From: Rhodobacter sp.
Lineage (GTDB): Bacteria; Pseudomonadota; Alphaproteobacteria; Rhodobacterales; Rhodobacteraceae
Assembly (NCBI GenBank): GCA_030065095.1
Contig: JASJDP010000035.1
Coordinates: 1 to 60,472 of the forward strand
Length of the DNA: 60,472 nucleotides
Reading direction: 5' to 3'
Position 1 is the stretch's first letter. Each line of letters starts with the position of its first letter. Shown here piece after piece: positions 7,119 through 15,802 of the stretch. Below the pieces are notes generated by a model. It worked only from the letters and a program-made list of their open reading frames with translations, made no database searches and was not told where the DNA came from. Made by a program: the position numbers and the translations under genes.

Positions 7119-8915
7119 ATGGCACCGTTGATGTTGTTCGTATGGCCGGTTGTGGCCCTGATCCTGTTCGCGGCCCTTGGCCGGGAGAAGGGACTGATCT
7201 GGACCGTGGTGGCGGGGTACCTGCTGCTGCCGGACGGGTTCGGGTACGAATTGTCCGGCCTGCCCGATTACGACAAGCGGTCCGCGGTCGCCCTGAGCGC
7301 CGTGCTGGGGGCCATGCTCTTCTGGGGCAAATCCTCGTGGCCGGTGCCGACCTTCGGCGCGGGGCTGACCAAACGGTCGCGGATGCTGATGCGCAACGCG
7401 CAGAACGCTGCCAAGATCCAGGAGATCTGGTGCGAGCTGCTGAACCTCGAAAGCGTCGCTCCCGAGGATGACTTTTTCGAGCTTGGCGGCAGCGGCAAGG
7501 AGGCGCGCAAGATGCTGCGCGCGGTCAGCGAGGCGCTGCGCCTGCCGCTGATCACCACGGCCGAACTGCGCTCGGCGTCGGTGCTGGCCGACTTCACCAG
7601 GCTGGTCGAACGCAAGTCCGAGGCCGAGATCCGCGCCATCGAGCGTGCCTCGCGGACCGGCGGTCTGGGCAAGTTCTTCCTGCTGCTGTTCCTCGCCATT
7701 TGTGTCGGTCAGGTGATGACCGTTCAGGACAACGGCTTTCCGCTGATCAATGGCGACCGCTTCCGGACGGCGCTCGGGATACGCGATGCGATCGCCTATA
7801 TCTCGGACAGTGTCATCGACTTCACGCCGTTCTTCCTGGCCTGGTTCTGGCTGCGCACGCCCGAGCATCACAAGGAGCTTCTGCGCGCGATCGTCATCTT
7901 CGGGGTCATCTATGCCTTCCTGGCGCTGGTCGAGATGCGCCTGAGCCCGCAGCTGAACCGCTGGGTCTATGGCTATTTCCCGCATGAATGGCAGCAGCAT
8001 GTGCGGGGCGGGGCGTTCCGCCCGGTCGTGTTCCTGCGCCACGGGCTGTGGCTGGCCTTCTTCCTGCTGACCGCCTCGGTCGCGGCGTTCGGGCTGTATC
8101 GCATGACCACGTCGCAGCTGCGCTATGCCTACCTGGCCGCCGGCCTCTGGATCCTGGCGGTGCTGCTCATTTCGCCAAATCTGGGCGCGGCCTTGCTGGC
8201 CATCCTGTTCATTCCCGCGCTGTTGTTCCTGTCGCGCAAGTTGCTGGCCCGCGGCATGATGCTGGTGGCCATGATCTTCCTTCTCTATCCCGCTGCGCGC
8301 CAGGCCGAGATGGTGCCGCTCGACCGGTTTCTCGGCGTCATCGAGAGGATCTCGGTCGACCGGGCGGCCTCGCTCGAATTCCGGTTCCGCAACGAGGACG
8401 CCCTGCTGGCCCGGGCGCTGGAAAAGCCGGTGTGGGGCTGGGGCGGCTGGGGCCGCTCGCGGGTGATCGACGATCGCGGCCGGGACACCTCGACCGTGGA
8501 CGGTCTGTGGATCCTGACGCTCGGCGCGACCGGCTGGGTCGGGTATATCGCCTTCTTCGGCGTGCTGACCTTGCCGCTGCTGATGCTGCCGAAAGCGGTG
8601 CGACGAAAAGAGATGTCCTACGCGACGGCGGCGATGGCGGTGATCCTGGCGGCCAACCTCGTCTATCTGCTGCCCAATTCGGCGCTCAGCCCGATCGGTT
8701 GGCTTCTGGCCGGCGCCATCGGCGGTTTCGTCAGCTGGCGCCCCGACCTGACCGCCCCGATCGCCGAGGTCATCGATGACGATCACGCCAAGCCGCGCTA
8801 CACGCGCTTCGATACCGCGCAACCGGTGCCCGAGGTCAGGATACCGTCCCGCGACACCACGCCGTCGCGGACGCCGACGCCGTCATACCGCCGAAGCCGG
8901 AAGGCGAAAGGCTAG
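7119..8915 (+). CDS. O-antigen ligase/Wzy-like polymerase with an inserted carrier-protein-like domain
   Basis: A 598-aa polytopic membrane protein. Hydrophobic segments near residues 5-20, 28-40 and 58-70 come first, then a soluble stretch, then about nine further membrane segments from residue 185 onward. The segment PVWGWGGWGRSRVIDDRGRD with GLWILTLGATGWVGY resembles the periplasmic loop and following helix of O-antigen ligase/Wzy proteins. Residues about 98-166 match a peptidyl carrier domain: KIQEIWCELLNL, then DDFFELGGSGKEA, then a closing helix. In the aligned core LGGHSL the cofactor serine is replaced by Gly, and a Ser (125) sits one residue earlier. The C-terminal tail is Pro/Thr/Arg rich. 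It lies 38 bp after repA and shares a CTAG stop with the convergent sulfotransferase. The polymerase role is likely; the carrier role is unknown. Confidence 0.78.
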   Translation: MAPLMLFVWPVVALILFAALGREKGLIWTVVAGYLLLPDGFGYELSGLPDYDKRSAVALSAVLGAMLFWGKSSWPVPTFGAGLTKRSRMLMRNAQNAAKIQEIWCELLNLESVAPEDDFFELGGSGKEARKMLRAVSEALRLPLITTAELRSASVLADFTRLVERKSEAEIRAIERASRTGGLGKFFLLLFLAICVGQVMTVQDNGFPLINGDRFRTALGIRDAIAYISDSVIDFTPFFLAWFWLRTPEHHKELLRAIVIFGVIYAFLALVEMRLSPQLNRWVYGYFPHEWQQHVRGGAFRPVVFLRHGLWLAFFLLTASVAAFGLYRMTTSQLRYAYLAAGLWILAVLLISPNLGAALLAILFIPALLFLSRKLLARGMMLVAMIFLLYPAARQAEMVPLDRFLGVIERISVDRAASLEFRFRNEDALLARALEKPVWGWGGWGRSRVIDDRGRDTSTVDGLWILTLGATGWVGYIAFFGVLTLPLLMLPKAVRRKEMSYATAAMAVILAANLVYLLPNSALSPIGWLLAGAIGGFVSWRPDLTAPIAEVIDDDHAKPRYTRFDTAQPVPEVRIPSRDTTPSRTPTPSYRRSRKAKG

Positions 8916-9781
8916 TTCCAGAGACTGGTATCGACCCCGTAGTCGGTGCGCAGCCTGTCGTGGTCGGCCTTGTAGAAGTCTTCGAGAAACGCGGTTTCGG
9001 CCGGGTCCAGCCGGAACCGGCCCGTCACCTCGACAGCGCGTTTGCGGAAGCGTTGGCGCAGGGCCTGGCGCAGGCCGCCGGGCAAGACCGCCTTGCCGGC
9101 TGCCAGAAGCGGCCGGATGCCCGTCAGCGCGGCCCAGAGCGGGTGAACGCGGGTCTGGCTGCCGGCGGCGTTGCTGGCCTGCAGCGTGCCCTCCAGCGCC
9201 AGCGGATCGAGGCCGAGAAACGCCCAGACCGGGGCGAGGGCGGCGTCGGGATCGGCCTGCAGCGCCTCCAGGGTCAGGACATGCAGCCGGCCTTGCGCGC
9301 GGGCTTCGGCATACTGGTCGAGCTGCGATGCATAGGCCGAGATCGCCAGCGACACGGGCGAGATCCCGGCATCGAAGGAATGGCTGGGCCGCGGACTGAC
9401 CTGGCGGCCGATCTCGCGCCGGTTGCGCTCGGTATGCCGGGCATGGCTTTCCAGCCGCTTCAGCGGATCGCGGACGATATAGAGCAGCTTGAGATCGACA
9501 TCCGGACGGGCGGTCATGCGGTCCCAGACCCCGGTGACGAAGGGCGCCTTGGTGTAGTCGGTCGAGGCCTCAAGCCGGTAGCGGTGCCGGGCCGGGTCGA
9601 AGTCGAACAGCGTGTCGAACCAGTCGAAGCCCTGGGCCCAGACGTCATCGAAGGCGAAGAAGCCCGGTTCCTTGTACGAGGCCGGGGCGATGGCGGGATG
9701 CCGGGCGAGCACGTCGAACAACGTGGTCGTTCCCGACTTCATCGCACCGATGATGATGATGTAGCGGTGTGGTTCGCTCAT
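8912..9781 (-). CDS. Sulfotransferase (PAPS-dependent)
   Basis: A 289-aa sulfotransferase. The PAPS 5'-phosphosulfate loop is IIGAMKSGTTTLFDVLARHP near the N-terminus and the 3'-phosphate motif is LLYIVRDPLKRLESHARH in the middle. A KEPGFFAFDD segment follows the loop, as in heparan-type carbohydrate sulfotransferases. The start at 9781 was chosen because the family begins right before the P-loop and because its ATG overlaps the upstream TGA (ATGA at 9778-9781), which couples it to the exosortase gene. An in-frame extension further upstream is antisense to exosortase coding and is not credible. Likely acts on the nascent polysaccharide in the cytoplasm. Confidence 0.88.
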   Translation of the reverse strand: MSEPHRYIIIIGAMKSGTTTLFDVLARHPAIAPASYKEPGFFAFDDVWAQGFDWFDTLFDFDPARHRYRLEASTDYTKAPFVTGVWDRMTARPDVDLKLLYIVRDPLKRLESHARHTERNRREIGRQVSPRPSHSFDAGISPVSLAISAYASQLDQYAEARAQGRLHVLTLEALQADPDAALAPVWAFLGLDPLALEGTLQASNAAGSQTRVHPLWAALTGIRPLLAAGKAVLPGGLRQALRQRFRKRAVEVTGRFRLDPAETAFLEDFYKADHDRLRTDYGVDTSLWN

Positions 9782-11382
9782 GCGTCCGGGATGAACCGTT
9801 GGATCGGATCCATGATGTTGCGCAGCATCGCGCGCAGGCGCGCCTCGGCCGCGGCGTCGGTCTCGTCGTCCCGGATCGGCGTGGTCAGCCGGACCAGCGC
9901 GCCATCGGTGCGCCCGGTGCGGATCCCGTCGATCAGCAGCCAGTACTTGGCGGCCATGTCCCAGGCGATTTTCCGGCCTTTCTGTTCGAACCAGTAATAG
10001 ACCATCATCCGGCTTTCGCCTTTCTGGATGATCGCGCGGTTCAGCATGAAGGGCCGGTGCCAGTTCATCTCTTCGGTCAGATCCGAGCGCTCCAGCCAGG
10101 CGATTTCCCACCCGCCGCCGGGCAGGCAGATTTCCGGGCTGTGGACGCCGCCCTGGCTCTGGTCGTCGTACCAGGCCGAGAACAGCTCGACCGTGCCGCC
10201 ATCAGGGCCCACGAAGGTCCGCGAGATGTAGTCGTCGGCGCCGAGATTGCGGGCCACCCCGGCGGACAAGGCGCGATCCGTGCCGGTCTGCGCCCAGCCA
10301 TTGCCCAGCGTGCGCGGGAAGGCCGCGAAATCCTCGCGCGGGATGCTGCCGACCCCGCGTTCGGGCACGGTCTGCCAGGCCAGCGAGGCCCCGACCATCA
10401 GCACCGCGGTGGTGATCATCGCCGCCGAGGCGCGGGTGAAGCGGATGCGCGCGGCCTGGACGGCCAGCCCGTCGGTTTCCAGATCGAGCGCTTCGGCAAG
10501 GCTCATTTTCTCGGCATTGAAGAACAGCATGATCCGGGCCAGCGCGAACAGGATCAGGATACAGGCGATGAAGATCACCCAGCCTTCGAAGAAATGGGTA
10601 AAGCCTTCCAGCCACTCCAGGCCCCAATATTGCACGATGATGCCCGCGATGGCGATCCGGACCGAGTTCATCACCACCGTGATCGGTGCGGCCGAGATCA
10701 GCAGCACCGCCTTGTGCCACATCGGCCCCTTGTAAAGCACCGCGAAGATGTAGCTGAAGGACAGGATAGGGAACAGATAACGCAGCCCCGAGCAGGCTTC
10801 GGCCACGTGCAGCTTGGTGATGCCGAGATCGATGATATTGCCGTCGAGAAAGACCGGGATCGACAGCACCCGCAGGAAATAGACGCCCAGTTCCGACGAG
10901 ATGAACTGCAGCCAGGTGGTCATCTTGTAGTAGATCACGCCGGGCAGGGGCAGCATGTAGACCAGGTGCAGCACCGGCGGCCAGAAATGCTTGCCGGTGG
11001 CCCAGCCGAAGCTGACCAGGAGCAGGCCGCCGACCCAGAGGATGGTGGCATAGGCGACCAGATCGGAGATGTTCGACAGCTTGCCCAGCGTGGCCAGCAT
11101 CAGGGCGGCGACGATCACCGTCACGCCGACCCACCGGTTGCGCTTCGGCCCCGGATCGACCGGGAACGACTTCAACTGCCGCAGGAACAGCAGCGCCGAC
11201 AGGATGGGAATGAGCGGCCCGTGGGAATATTCCGGCAACGACCAGGCTTCGAACAGGGCATCGAGCCCGTCGGCGAAGAACACTGCCGCTCCGACCGTGG
11301 CGAGGCAGAGCCAGAACAGGCCCGGCGTGAGCCAGTCGGTGGCGCGGTTGGCAGTGTCGGGGGACCGTGTCGTCGTATTCAT
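9778..11382 (-). CDS. xrtD: Exosortase XrtD with C-terminal EpsI domain
   Basis: A 534-aa membrane protein with eight predicted helices in residues 20-290 and an EpsI-type periplasmic domain after about residue 315. The exosortase catalytic triad is visible: Cys197 in AEACSGLRYLFP, Arg242 in NSVRIA and His263 in FTHFFEGW. The EpsI domain carries HSPEICLPGGGWEI at 414-427. The fusion is the layout of the VPLPA-CTERM-specific exosortase D of Rhodobacteraceae. Exosortases cleave C-terminal sorting signals and are found with exopolysaccharide loci. No VPLPA-type target is visible in this window. The start at 11382 (MNTTTRS) is chosen over in-frame ATGs upstream since it gives the usual length, but its ribosome binding site is weak. 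Confidence 0.9.
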   Translation of the reverse strand: MNTTTRSPDTANRATDWLTPGLFWLCLATVGAAVFFADGLDALFEAWSLPEYSHGPLIPILSALLFLRQLKSFPVDPGPKRNRWVGVTVIVAALMLATLGKLSNISDLVAYATILWVGGLLLVSFGWATGKHFWPPVLHLVYMLPLPGVIYYKMTTWLQFISSELGVYFLRVLSIPVFLDGNIIDLGITKLHVAEACSGLRYLFPILSFSYIFAVLYKGPMWHKAVLLISAAPITVVMNSVRIAIAGIIVQYWGLEWLEGFTHFFEGWVIFIACILILFALARIMLFFNAEKMSLAEALDLETDGLAVQAARIRFTRASAAMITTAVLMVGASLAWQTVPERGVGSIPREDFAAFPRTLGNGWAQTGTDRALSAGVARNLGADDYISRTFVGPDGGTVELFSAWYDDQSQGGVHSPEICLPGGGWEIAWLERSDLTEEMNWHRPFMLNRAIIQKGESRMMVYYWFEQKGRKIAWDMAAKYWLLIDGIRTGRTDGALVRLTTPIRDDETDAAAEARLRAMLRNIMDPIQRFIPDA

Positions 11383-11583
11383 GTTTCGACCGTCTGAACC
11401 AGGAACAACAATGCGGCCCGGACATAGCATGGCGTGCGCCCTGAACACAGTCCCGGCCACCGAAATTTTCGTGAGTGATGAAAATGTCGACTTCGGCGCG
11501 GGAACCTTCTATCCCGGCCCGAGACCGTTTTTTTGAGAGTTTTTCCGATGTACGGAGCCAGAGCGATCCCCTTGCTTCGCCAA

Positions 11584-11593
11584 TGTGATCACA
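11584..11593. promoter_or_regulatory. Perfect 10-bp palindrome upstream of a GT2 gene
   Basis: TGTGATCACA lies 23 bp before the ATG at 11616, in the 233-bp divergent gap (11383-11615) between xrtD and the GT2 gene. It has TGTGA and TCACA halves like a CRP site but without the 6-nt spacer, so it is not a normal CRP box. The rest of the gap shows no clear promoter consensus; a T-rich stretch lies at about 11528-11546. Confidence 0.3.
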
Positions 11594-11615
11594 AACTATC
11601 TCCCGGGGGAAGAGG

Positions 11616-12575
11616 ATGACCCGGATCGCGGTCTCGATCATCAACTACAAGACCGGCGACATGACCATCGCCGCGGTCCGCTCGGTGCTGGACGCGCTTG
11701 GCGATCTGGCGGCGGAGGTGGTGGTGGTCGACAATGCCTCGGGCGACGGTTCGGACGACCGGATCGCGGCCTGGATCGCCGAGATCGGTGATAACAGGGT
11801 CAAACTGGTCAGATCCGTCACCAATTCGGGTTTTTCGGGTGGTCACAACCAGGGCATGGCGGCCGCCCCCGGAGCCGATTTCTACCTGATCCTGAATTCC
11901 GATGCGCTGGTGCGGCCCGGGTTCTTCGCGCCCCTGCTGGCCGCGGCGGAGGCCGACCCGCAACTCGGGCTGATCGCGCCGCGGCTGGAATGGGAGGATG
12001 GCGAGGTGCAGGCCAGCTGCTTCCGCTTCCAGGGCATCCTGAGCGAGATGGCGCGGGCGGCGCAAAGCGGGCCGGTCTCGCGGCTCCTGCGGGCCTACAA
12101 GGTGCCGATCGAGATGCCGCCCGAGCCCGACCAGATCGGCTGGGCCAGTTTCGCCTGTATCCTGCTGCGCGGCGAGATGGTGCGGCAGATCGGGCCGATG
12201 GATGACGGCTATTTCCTGTATTACGAGGATTCCGAATATACCTTGCGCGCCACCCGGGCCGGCTGGCGCGTGGCGTACGTGCCCGAGGCGCGCGCGGTGC
12301 ATTTCCGCGGCGGGTCGGGCCCGGTCAAGGCCATGGTGCGGGAAAGAAAACGTCTGCCGGTCTATTACTGGCGCTCGCGCACCCGCTACATGCGGCAGGC
12401 CTGCGGGCCGCTGGGGCCGCTTCTGGCCAACCTGTCGTGGATGGCGGGCCGGGCCATCGCCCATAGCCGGCGGCTGGTCGGCAAGCCGGTGCCGCCGGCC
12501 AACAAGGCCGAATGGCGCGATATCTGGACGAACATCCTGACCCCGCTGGCCCCGGCGCCGGAGACGCGGAAATGA
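11616..12575 (+). CDS. GT2 glycosyltransferase, rhamnosyltransferase-like
   Basis: A 319-aa family 2 glycosyltransferase with a GT-A fold. The start ISIINYKTGD-like strand (AVSIINYKTGD), VVVVDNASGDGSDD as the nucleotide-binding region, NSGFSGGHNQGM and the LILNSDALV segment carrying the DxD-equivalent NSD are typical of WbbL/rhamnosyltransferase-like enzymes. GYFLYYEDSEYTLRA provides the ED/ExD acceptor-site motif. The C-terminus has the usual long-chain helix (RTRYMRQA). The ATG is preceded by GGGGGAAGAGG. It overlaps the next sulfotransferase start by ATGA, so glycosyl transfer and sulfation are co-translated. Confidence 0.92.
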   Translation: MTRIAVSIINYKTGDMTIAAVRSVLDALGDLAAEVVVVDNASGDGSDDRIAAWIAEIGDNRVKLVRSVTNSGFSGGHNQGMAAAPGADFYLILNSDALVRPGFFAPLLAAAEADPQLGLIAPRLEWEDGEVQASCFRFQGILSEMARAAQSGPVSRLLRAYKVPIEMPPEPDQIGWASFACILLRGEMVRQIGPMDDGYFLYYEDSEYTLRATRAGWRVAYVPEARAVHFRGGSGPVKAMVRERKRLPVYYWRSRTRYMRQACGPLGPLLANLSWMAGRAIAHSRRLVGKPVPPANKAEWRDIWTNILTPLAPAPETRK

Positions 12576-13420
12576 GACCGGTTGGTCCCGATTATATCAT
12601 CATCGGTGCGATGAAATGCGGCACCACCACGCTGGCGGCGCAGCTGGGGGCGCAGGACGGCATCTTCATGACCGACCCGAAGGAGCCCTATTTCTTCTCG
12701 GACGATGCGGTCTATGCGAAGGGGTTCGACTGGTATGGCGGTCTGTTCGCCGGGGCCGCGCCCGGCGACATCAAGGGCGAGGCCAGCACGCATTACACGA
12801 AACGGCCCGAATTGCCCGAAACAGTGACACGTCTGAAGGCCGCCCTGCCGGAGGTGAAGCTGGTCTACATGATCCGCGACCCGATGGCGCGGATCGTCTC
12901 GCATTACATCCATGAATGGAGCCAGGGCGTGCTGTCGGTACCGCTGGCCGAGGCGCTGGAGAGCCATGGGCCGCTGGTCGATTACGGCCGTTATGGCTGG
13001 CAGGCGGCGCCGTTTGTCGAGGCGTACGGGGCCGAGGCGATCCTGCTGACCTCGCTGGAGCGGATGACGGCCGACCCGCAGGGCGAACTGGCCCGGGTCG
13101 CGGCCCATATCGGGTTCGCCGGCGAGGTCGCCTGGATGGCGGACCAGGGGGCCGAGAATGTTTCGGCCAAGCGGTCGCGCAAGCTGCCGATGCACGGGCT
13201 TCTGGTCGACAACCCGGTGGCGACGGCGCTGCGCCGCGCGCTGGTGCCGAAACGGGTCCGCACCTGGGTGCGCGAGGCCCGCCAGTACAAGGGCCGGCCC
13301 GAGATCCCTGCCGATCGGGTGCCGGCCCTGCAGGCGCGCTTCCTGGAAGACCGCGAGAGGCTGGCGAGCGTCTTCCCGGGCGATCCGTCGCTCGATCTGG
13401 CCTATCCGTTCGCGCCATGA
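12572..13420 (+). CDS. Sulfotransferase (heparan-type)
   Basis: A 282-aa PAPS-dependent carbohydrate sulfotransferase. YIIIGAMKCGTTTLAAQL is the 5'-phosphosulfate loop, DPKEPYFFSDD is the segment after it that carries the catalytic-site Lys/Glu in heparan-type enzymes, and LVYMIRDPMARIVSHYIHE is the 3'-phosphate motif. The start is fixed by the ATGA overlap with the GT2 gene upstream (12572-12575). It is the middle gene of a three-gene overlapping operon (GT2, sulfotransferase, GT2), suggesting that it sulfates the sugar added by one of its partners. Confidence 0.9.
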   Translation: MRPVGPDYIIIGAMKCGTTTLAAQLGAQDGIFMTDPKEPYFFSDDAVYAKGFDWYGGLFAGAAPGDIKGEASTHYTKRPELPETVTRLKAALPEVKLVYMIRDPMARIVSHYIHEWSQGVLSVPLAEALESHGPLVDYGRYGWQAAPFVEAYGAEAILLTSLERMTADPQGELARVAAHIGFAGEVAWMADQGAENVSAKRSRKLPMHGLLVDNPVATALRRALVPKRVRTWVREARQYKGRPEIPADRVPALQARFLEDRERLASVFPGDPSLDLAYPFAP

Positions 13421-14373
13421 GCGTCGCGGCGATTGCCATAGGCCGGAACGAGGGCGAGCGGCTGGTCAAATGCCTGGCCTCGCTGGGCGCGCAATGTGCC
13501 CCGGTGATCTATGTCGATTCCGGCTCGACCGACGGCTCGGTCGCGGCGGCGAAGGCGGCCGGGGCCCACGTGGTCGATCTGGACCTGTCGGTGCCGTTTA
13601 CCGCCGCGCGGGCCCGGAATGCGGGCATAAATGCCTTGAACAGTCTCGATTCCGGCGGCGAGTACGTACAGTTCGTCGATGGCGATTGCGAGCTCCGTGA
13701 CGGCTGGATCGACGCCGCCCGCGCCGCGATCGAGGCCGACGCGCGGATCGCCGTGGTCTGCGGCCGCCGCCGTGAGCGCTTTCCCGAGGCCAGCCGCTGG
13801 AACCGCCTGATCGATGCCGAATGGGACACGCCGGTGGGCGACGCCCTGGCCTGCGGCGGCGATGCGCTGATCCGGCGCGCCGCCCTGAACGAGGTCGGCG
13901 GCTATCCCGACGACATGATTGCGGGCGAGGAGCCCGAGATGTGTTTTCGCCTGCGCGCCAAGGGCTGGACCATCCTGCGGATCGATGCCGAGATGACCTG
14001 GCACGATGCGGCCCTGACCCGGTTCGGGCAATGGTGGGTGCGCAACACGCGCGCCGGGCACGCCTATGCCGAGAGCGCGGCGCGCCATGGTGACAGCCCC
14101 GAGCGGTTCCGCGTGGCCCAGACCCGGCGGGCGTTGCTCTGGGGGGCGGCTCTGCCGGCTGTGGCGGCTCTGGGGGCCGTTTTGATCGGCCCCTGGGCCC
14201 TGTTGCTGATGCTGGCCTGGCCGCTGCAGGCGCTGCGGCTGGCGGCGCGCGGCATGGGGCTGGAGCGGGCCTGGTTCCTGACGCTGGGCAAGATGCCCGA
14301 GGCGCAGGGCGTTCTGAGTTATTACTGGAACCGGCTGCGGGGCCGCCGCCGGGGCCTTATCGAGTATAAGTGA
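13417..14373 (+). CDS. GT2 glycosyltransferase with C-terminal membrane segments
   Basis: A 318-aa family 2 glycosyltransferase. AIAIGRNEGERLVKCLASL, VIYVDSGSTDGSV and QFVDGDCELRDGW (DGD as the metal-binding triad) mark the GT-A domain, and AGEEPEMCFRLRAKGW the acceptor site. Two hydrophobic helices at about residues 245-280 (LLWGAALPAVAALGAVLIG, WALLLMLAWPL) suggest membrane anchoring. Its ATG overlaps the sulfotransferase stop (ATGA 13417-13420). Its 3' end overlaps the convergent flippase gene by 17 bp. Confidence 0.9.
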   Translation: MSVAAIAIGRNEGERLVKCLASLGAQCAPVIYVDSGSTDGSVAAAKAAGAHVVDLDLSVPFTAARARNAGINALNSLDSGGEYVQFVDGDCELRDGWIDAARAAIEADARIAVVCGRRRERFPEASRWNRLIDAEWDTPVGDALACGGDALIRRAALNEVGGYPDDMIAGEEPEMCFRLRAKGWTILRIDAEMTWHDAALTRFGQWWVRNTRAGHAYAESAARHGDSPERFRVAQTRRALLWGAALPAVAALGAVLIGPWALLLMLAWPLQALRLAARGMGLERAWFLTLGKMPEAQGVLSYYWNRLRGRRRGLIEYK

Positions 14374-15739
14374 GCCCGGCGGCGTCCAGGATCGGGTGGA
14401 TGATGTCGGCATGCCACCAGATCACCAGGGCCGAGATCAGGGCCCAGCCGAGGAAGGCGAGGATATCGTGGCGCGGATCGAGCGCGGCGTAGGGCCGGTT
14501 GATCCAGAGCAGCGCCGGGTAGAGCAGGAAGGTCGCCAGCGGCATTGCGATCACCGCGCCGACCAGCCCGAAGGGCGGCACCAGCAGCACCAGCGTGCCG
14601 AACCGGGCCAGCGCGGTCAGAATCTGCAGGATCGCATAGCGGCCGGAATGGCCCGAGGCGAGCGGCACCTGCATATAGCTCTGGATGATCACCTGGGGCA
14701 GGGCGGCGATCGCGATCATCACCAGGTAGGGCCCCGCCGCCTCGTAGCGGACGTCATAGAGCAGGCGGATCAGCCAGTCGCCGACCAGCGCCAGCCCGAG
14801 CGTCATCACGAAGAGCGATCCGGTGACCAGGCCGCGGGCCTGGTTGATCTTGCGGCGGTTGCGCGCGCTTTCCGACGGCGGGCGGCGGGCATAGAGCGCC
14901 AGCAGGATCCGCTCGGCGACCTTGATCGACAGCCGCCGCGGCACCTGCGCCAGCAGCAGCGCGATGTTGTAGATCGCAAGCGCCTCGAGGCTGACATACT
15001 TGCCCAGCACCGCGCGGTCGCCATGGACCGCGAAAAAGCTGGCCGCCGAGGCGATGAAGATGAAGCCGCCATAGGTCAGCAGCATCCAGGTCGCCTCGCG
15101 TTCGAGATGCAGCTTGTTGCGATGGCCTTCCAGCACCAGGTGCGACAGCACGGCCTGCAGCAGGGGCTGGACCAGCAGCCCCATGGCCAGCGCCCAGACC
15201 GAGCCAAGCGCCCAGGCCAGGCTGATCGTCACGACGATGCCGACGAACTGGCAGCCGATCATCAGCAGGGTGAGCCGTTCCAGTTGCAGCGTGCGGTTGG
15301 CGGTCAGCATGTTGACCGACTCGAAGCCCCGGAACAACGGCACGAAGGCGGCGATCATCAGCAACCCTTCCAGCATGGGTTCCTCGTAGAACGCCGCGGC
15401 CGGACCCGCGCAGGCCATGATGATGGCCATCAACAGGAGGCCGCGCAGGATCTGCAGCGTCCAGGCGGTGTTCAGGAAGACCGGATCGTTGCCGCGCGGG
15501 TGCTGGATGATGGCGCTGCGAAAGCCGAGATCGGAAAACATCGCCACGCCGGCGATCACAACCTGCACCAGCGCCATCAGGCCGAAGGCCTCGGGAAACA
15601 GCAGCCGGGTCAGGATCAGGTTGGAAATCAGCCGCAGGATGTTCTCGCTGCCGAAATTCAGCAGCACCATTCCGGTACTGCGCAGGGCGCGCGCCTGATA
15701 ATTGTCGCCCTTGAAAGAGTTCCGGATTTTATCGAGCAT
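14357..15739 (-). CDS. Wzx-like polysaccharide flippase
   Basis: A 460-aa integral membrane protein of the MATE/MOP superfamily. The N-terminus has the amphipathic start and first helices of lipopolysaccharide/exopolysaccharide transporters (ALRSTGMVLLNFGSENILRL, TRLLFPEAFGLMALVQV), followed by about twelve hydrophobic segments. Motif FSDLGFRSAIIQH near residue 70 is typical of the Polysacc_synt/WzxC branch. It should move lipid-linked repeat units to the periplasm for the polymerase at 7119. The gene is convergent with, and overlaps by 17 bp, the GT2 gene, and is 63 bp downstream of the GH99-like gene on the same strand. Confidence 0.9.
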   Translation of the reverse strand: MLDKIRNSFKGDNYQARALRSTGMVLLNFGSENILRLISNLILTRLLFPEAFGLMALVQVVIAGVAMFSDLGFRSAIIQHPRGNDPVFLNTAWTLQILRGLLLMAIIMACAGPAAAFYEEPMLEGLLMIAAFVPLFRGFESVNMLTANRTLQLERLTLLMIGCQFVGIVVTISLAWALGSVWALAMGLLVQPLLQAVLSHLVLEGHRNKLHLEREATWMLLTYGGFIFIASAASFFAVHGDRAVLGKYVSLEALAIYNIALLLAQVPRRLSIKVAERILLALYARRPPSESARNRRKINQARGLVTGSLFVMTLGLALVGDWLIRLLYDVRYEAAGPYLVMIAIAALPQVIIQSYMQVPLASGHSGRYAILQILTALARFGTLVLLVPPFGLVGAVIAMPLATFLLYPALLWINRPYAALDPRHDILAFLGWALISALVIWWHADIIHPILDAAGLTYTR

Positions 15740-15802
15740 CTACAACCACATATGAATCCAGCATTCCCGGGCTAGTGGATCGGGGGCGGCTGGACAATCA
15801 GG

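Noticed and set aside
8912-10111. Longer sulfotransferase beginning at 10111
   Set aside because: The added N-terminus overlaps exosortase coding and is Arg/His-rich noise; the family starts just before the P-loop at 9781.
11584-11593. CRP site at the palindrome upstream of the GT2 gene
   Set aside because: CRP needs TGTGA-N6-TCACA; here the two halves touch.
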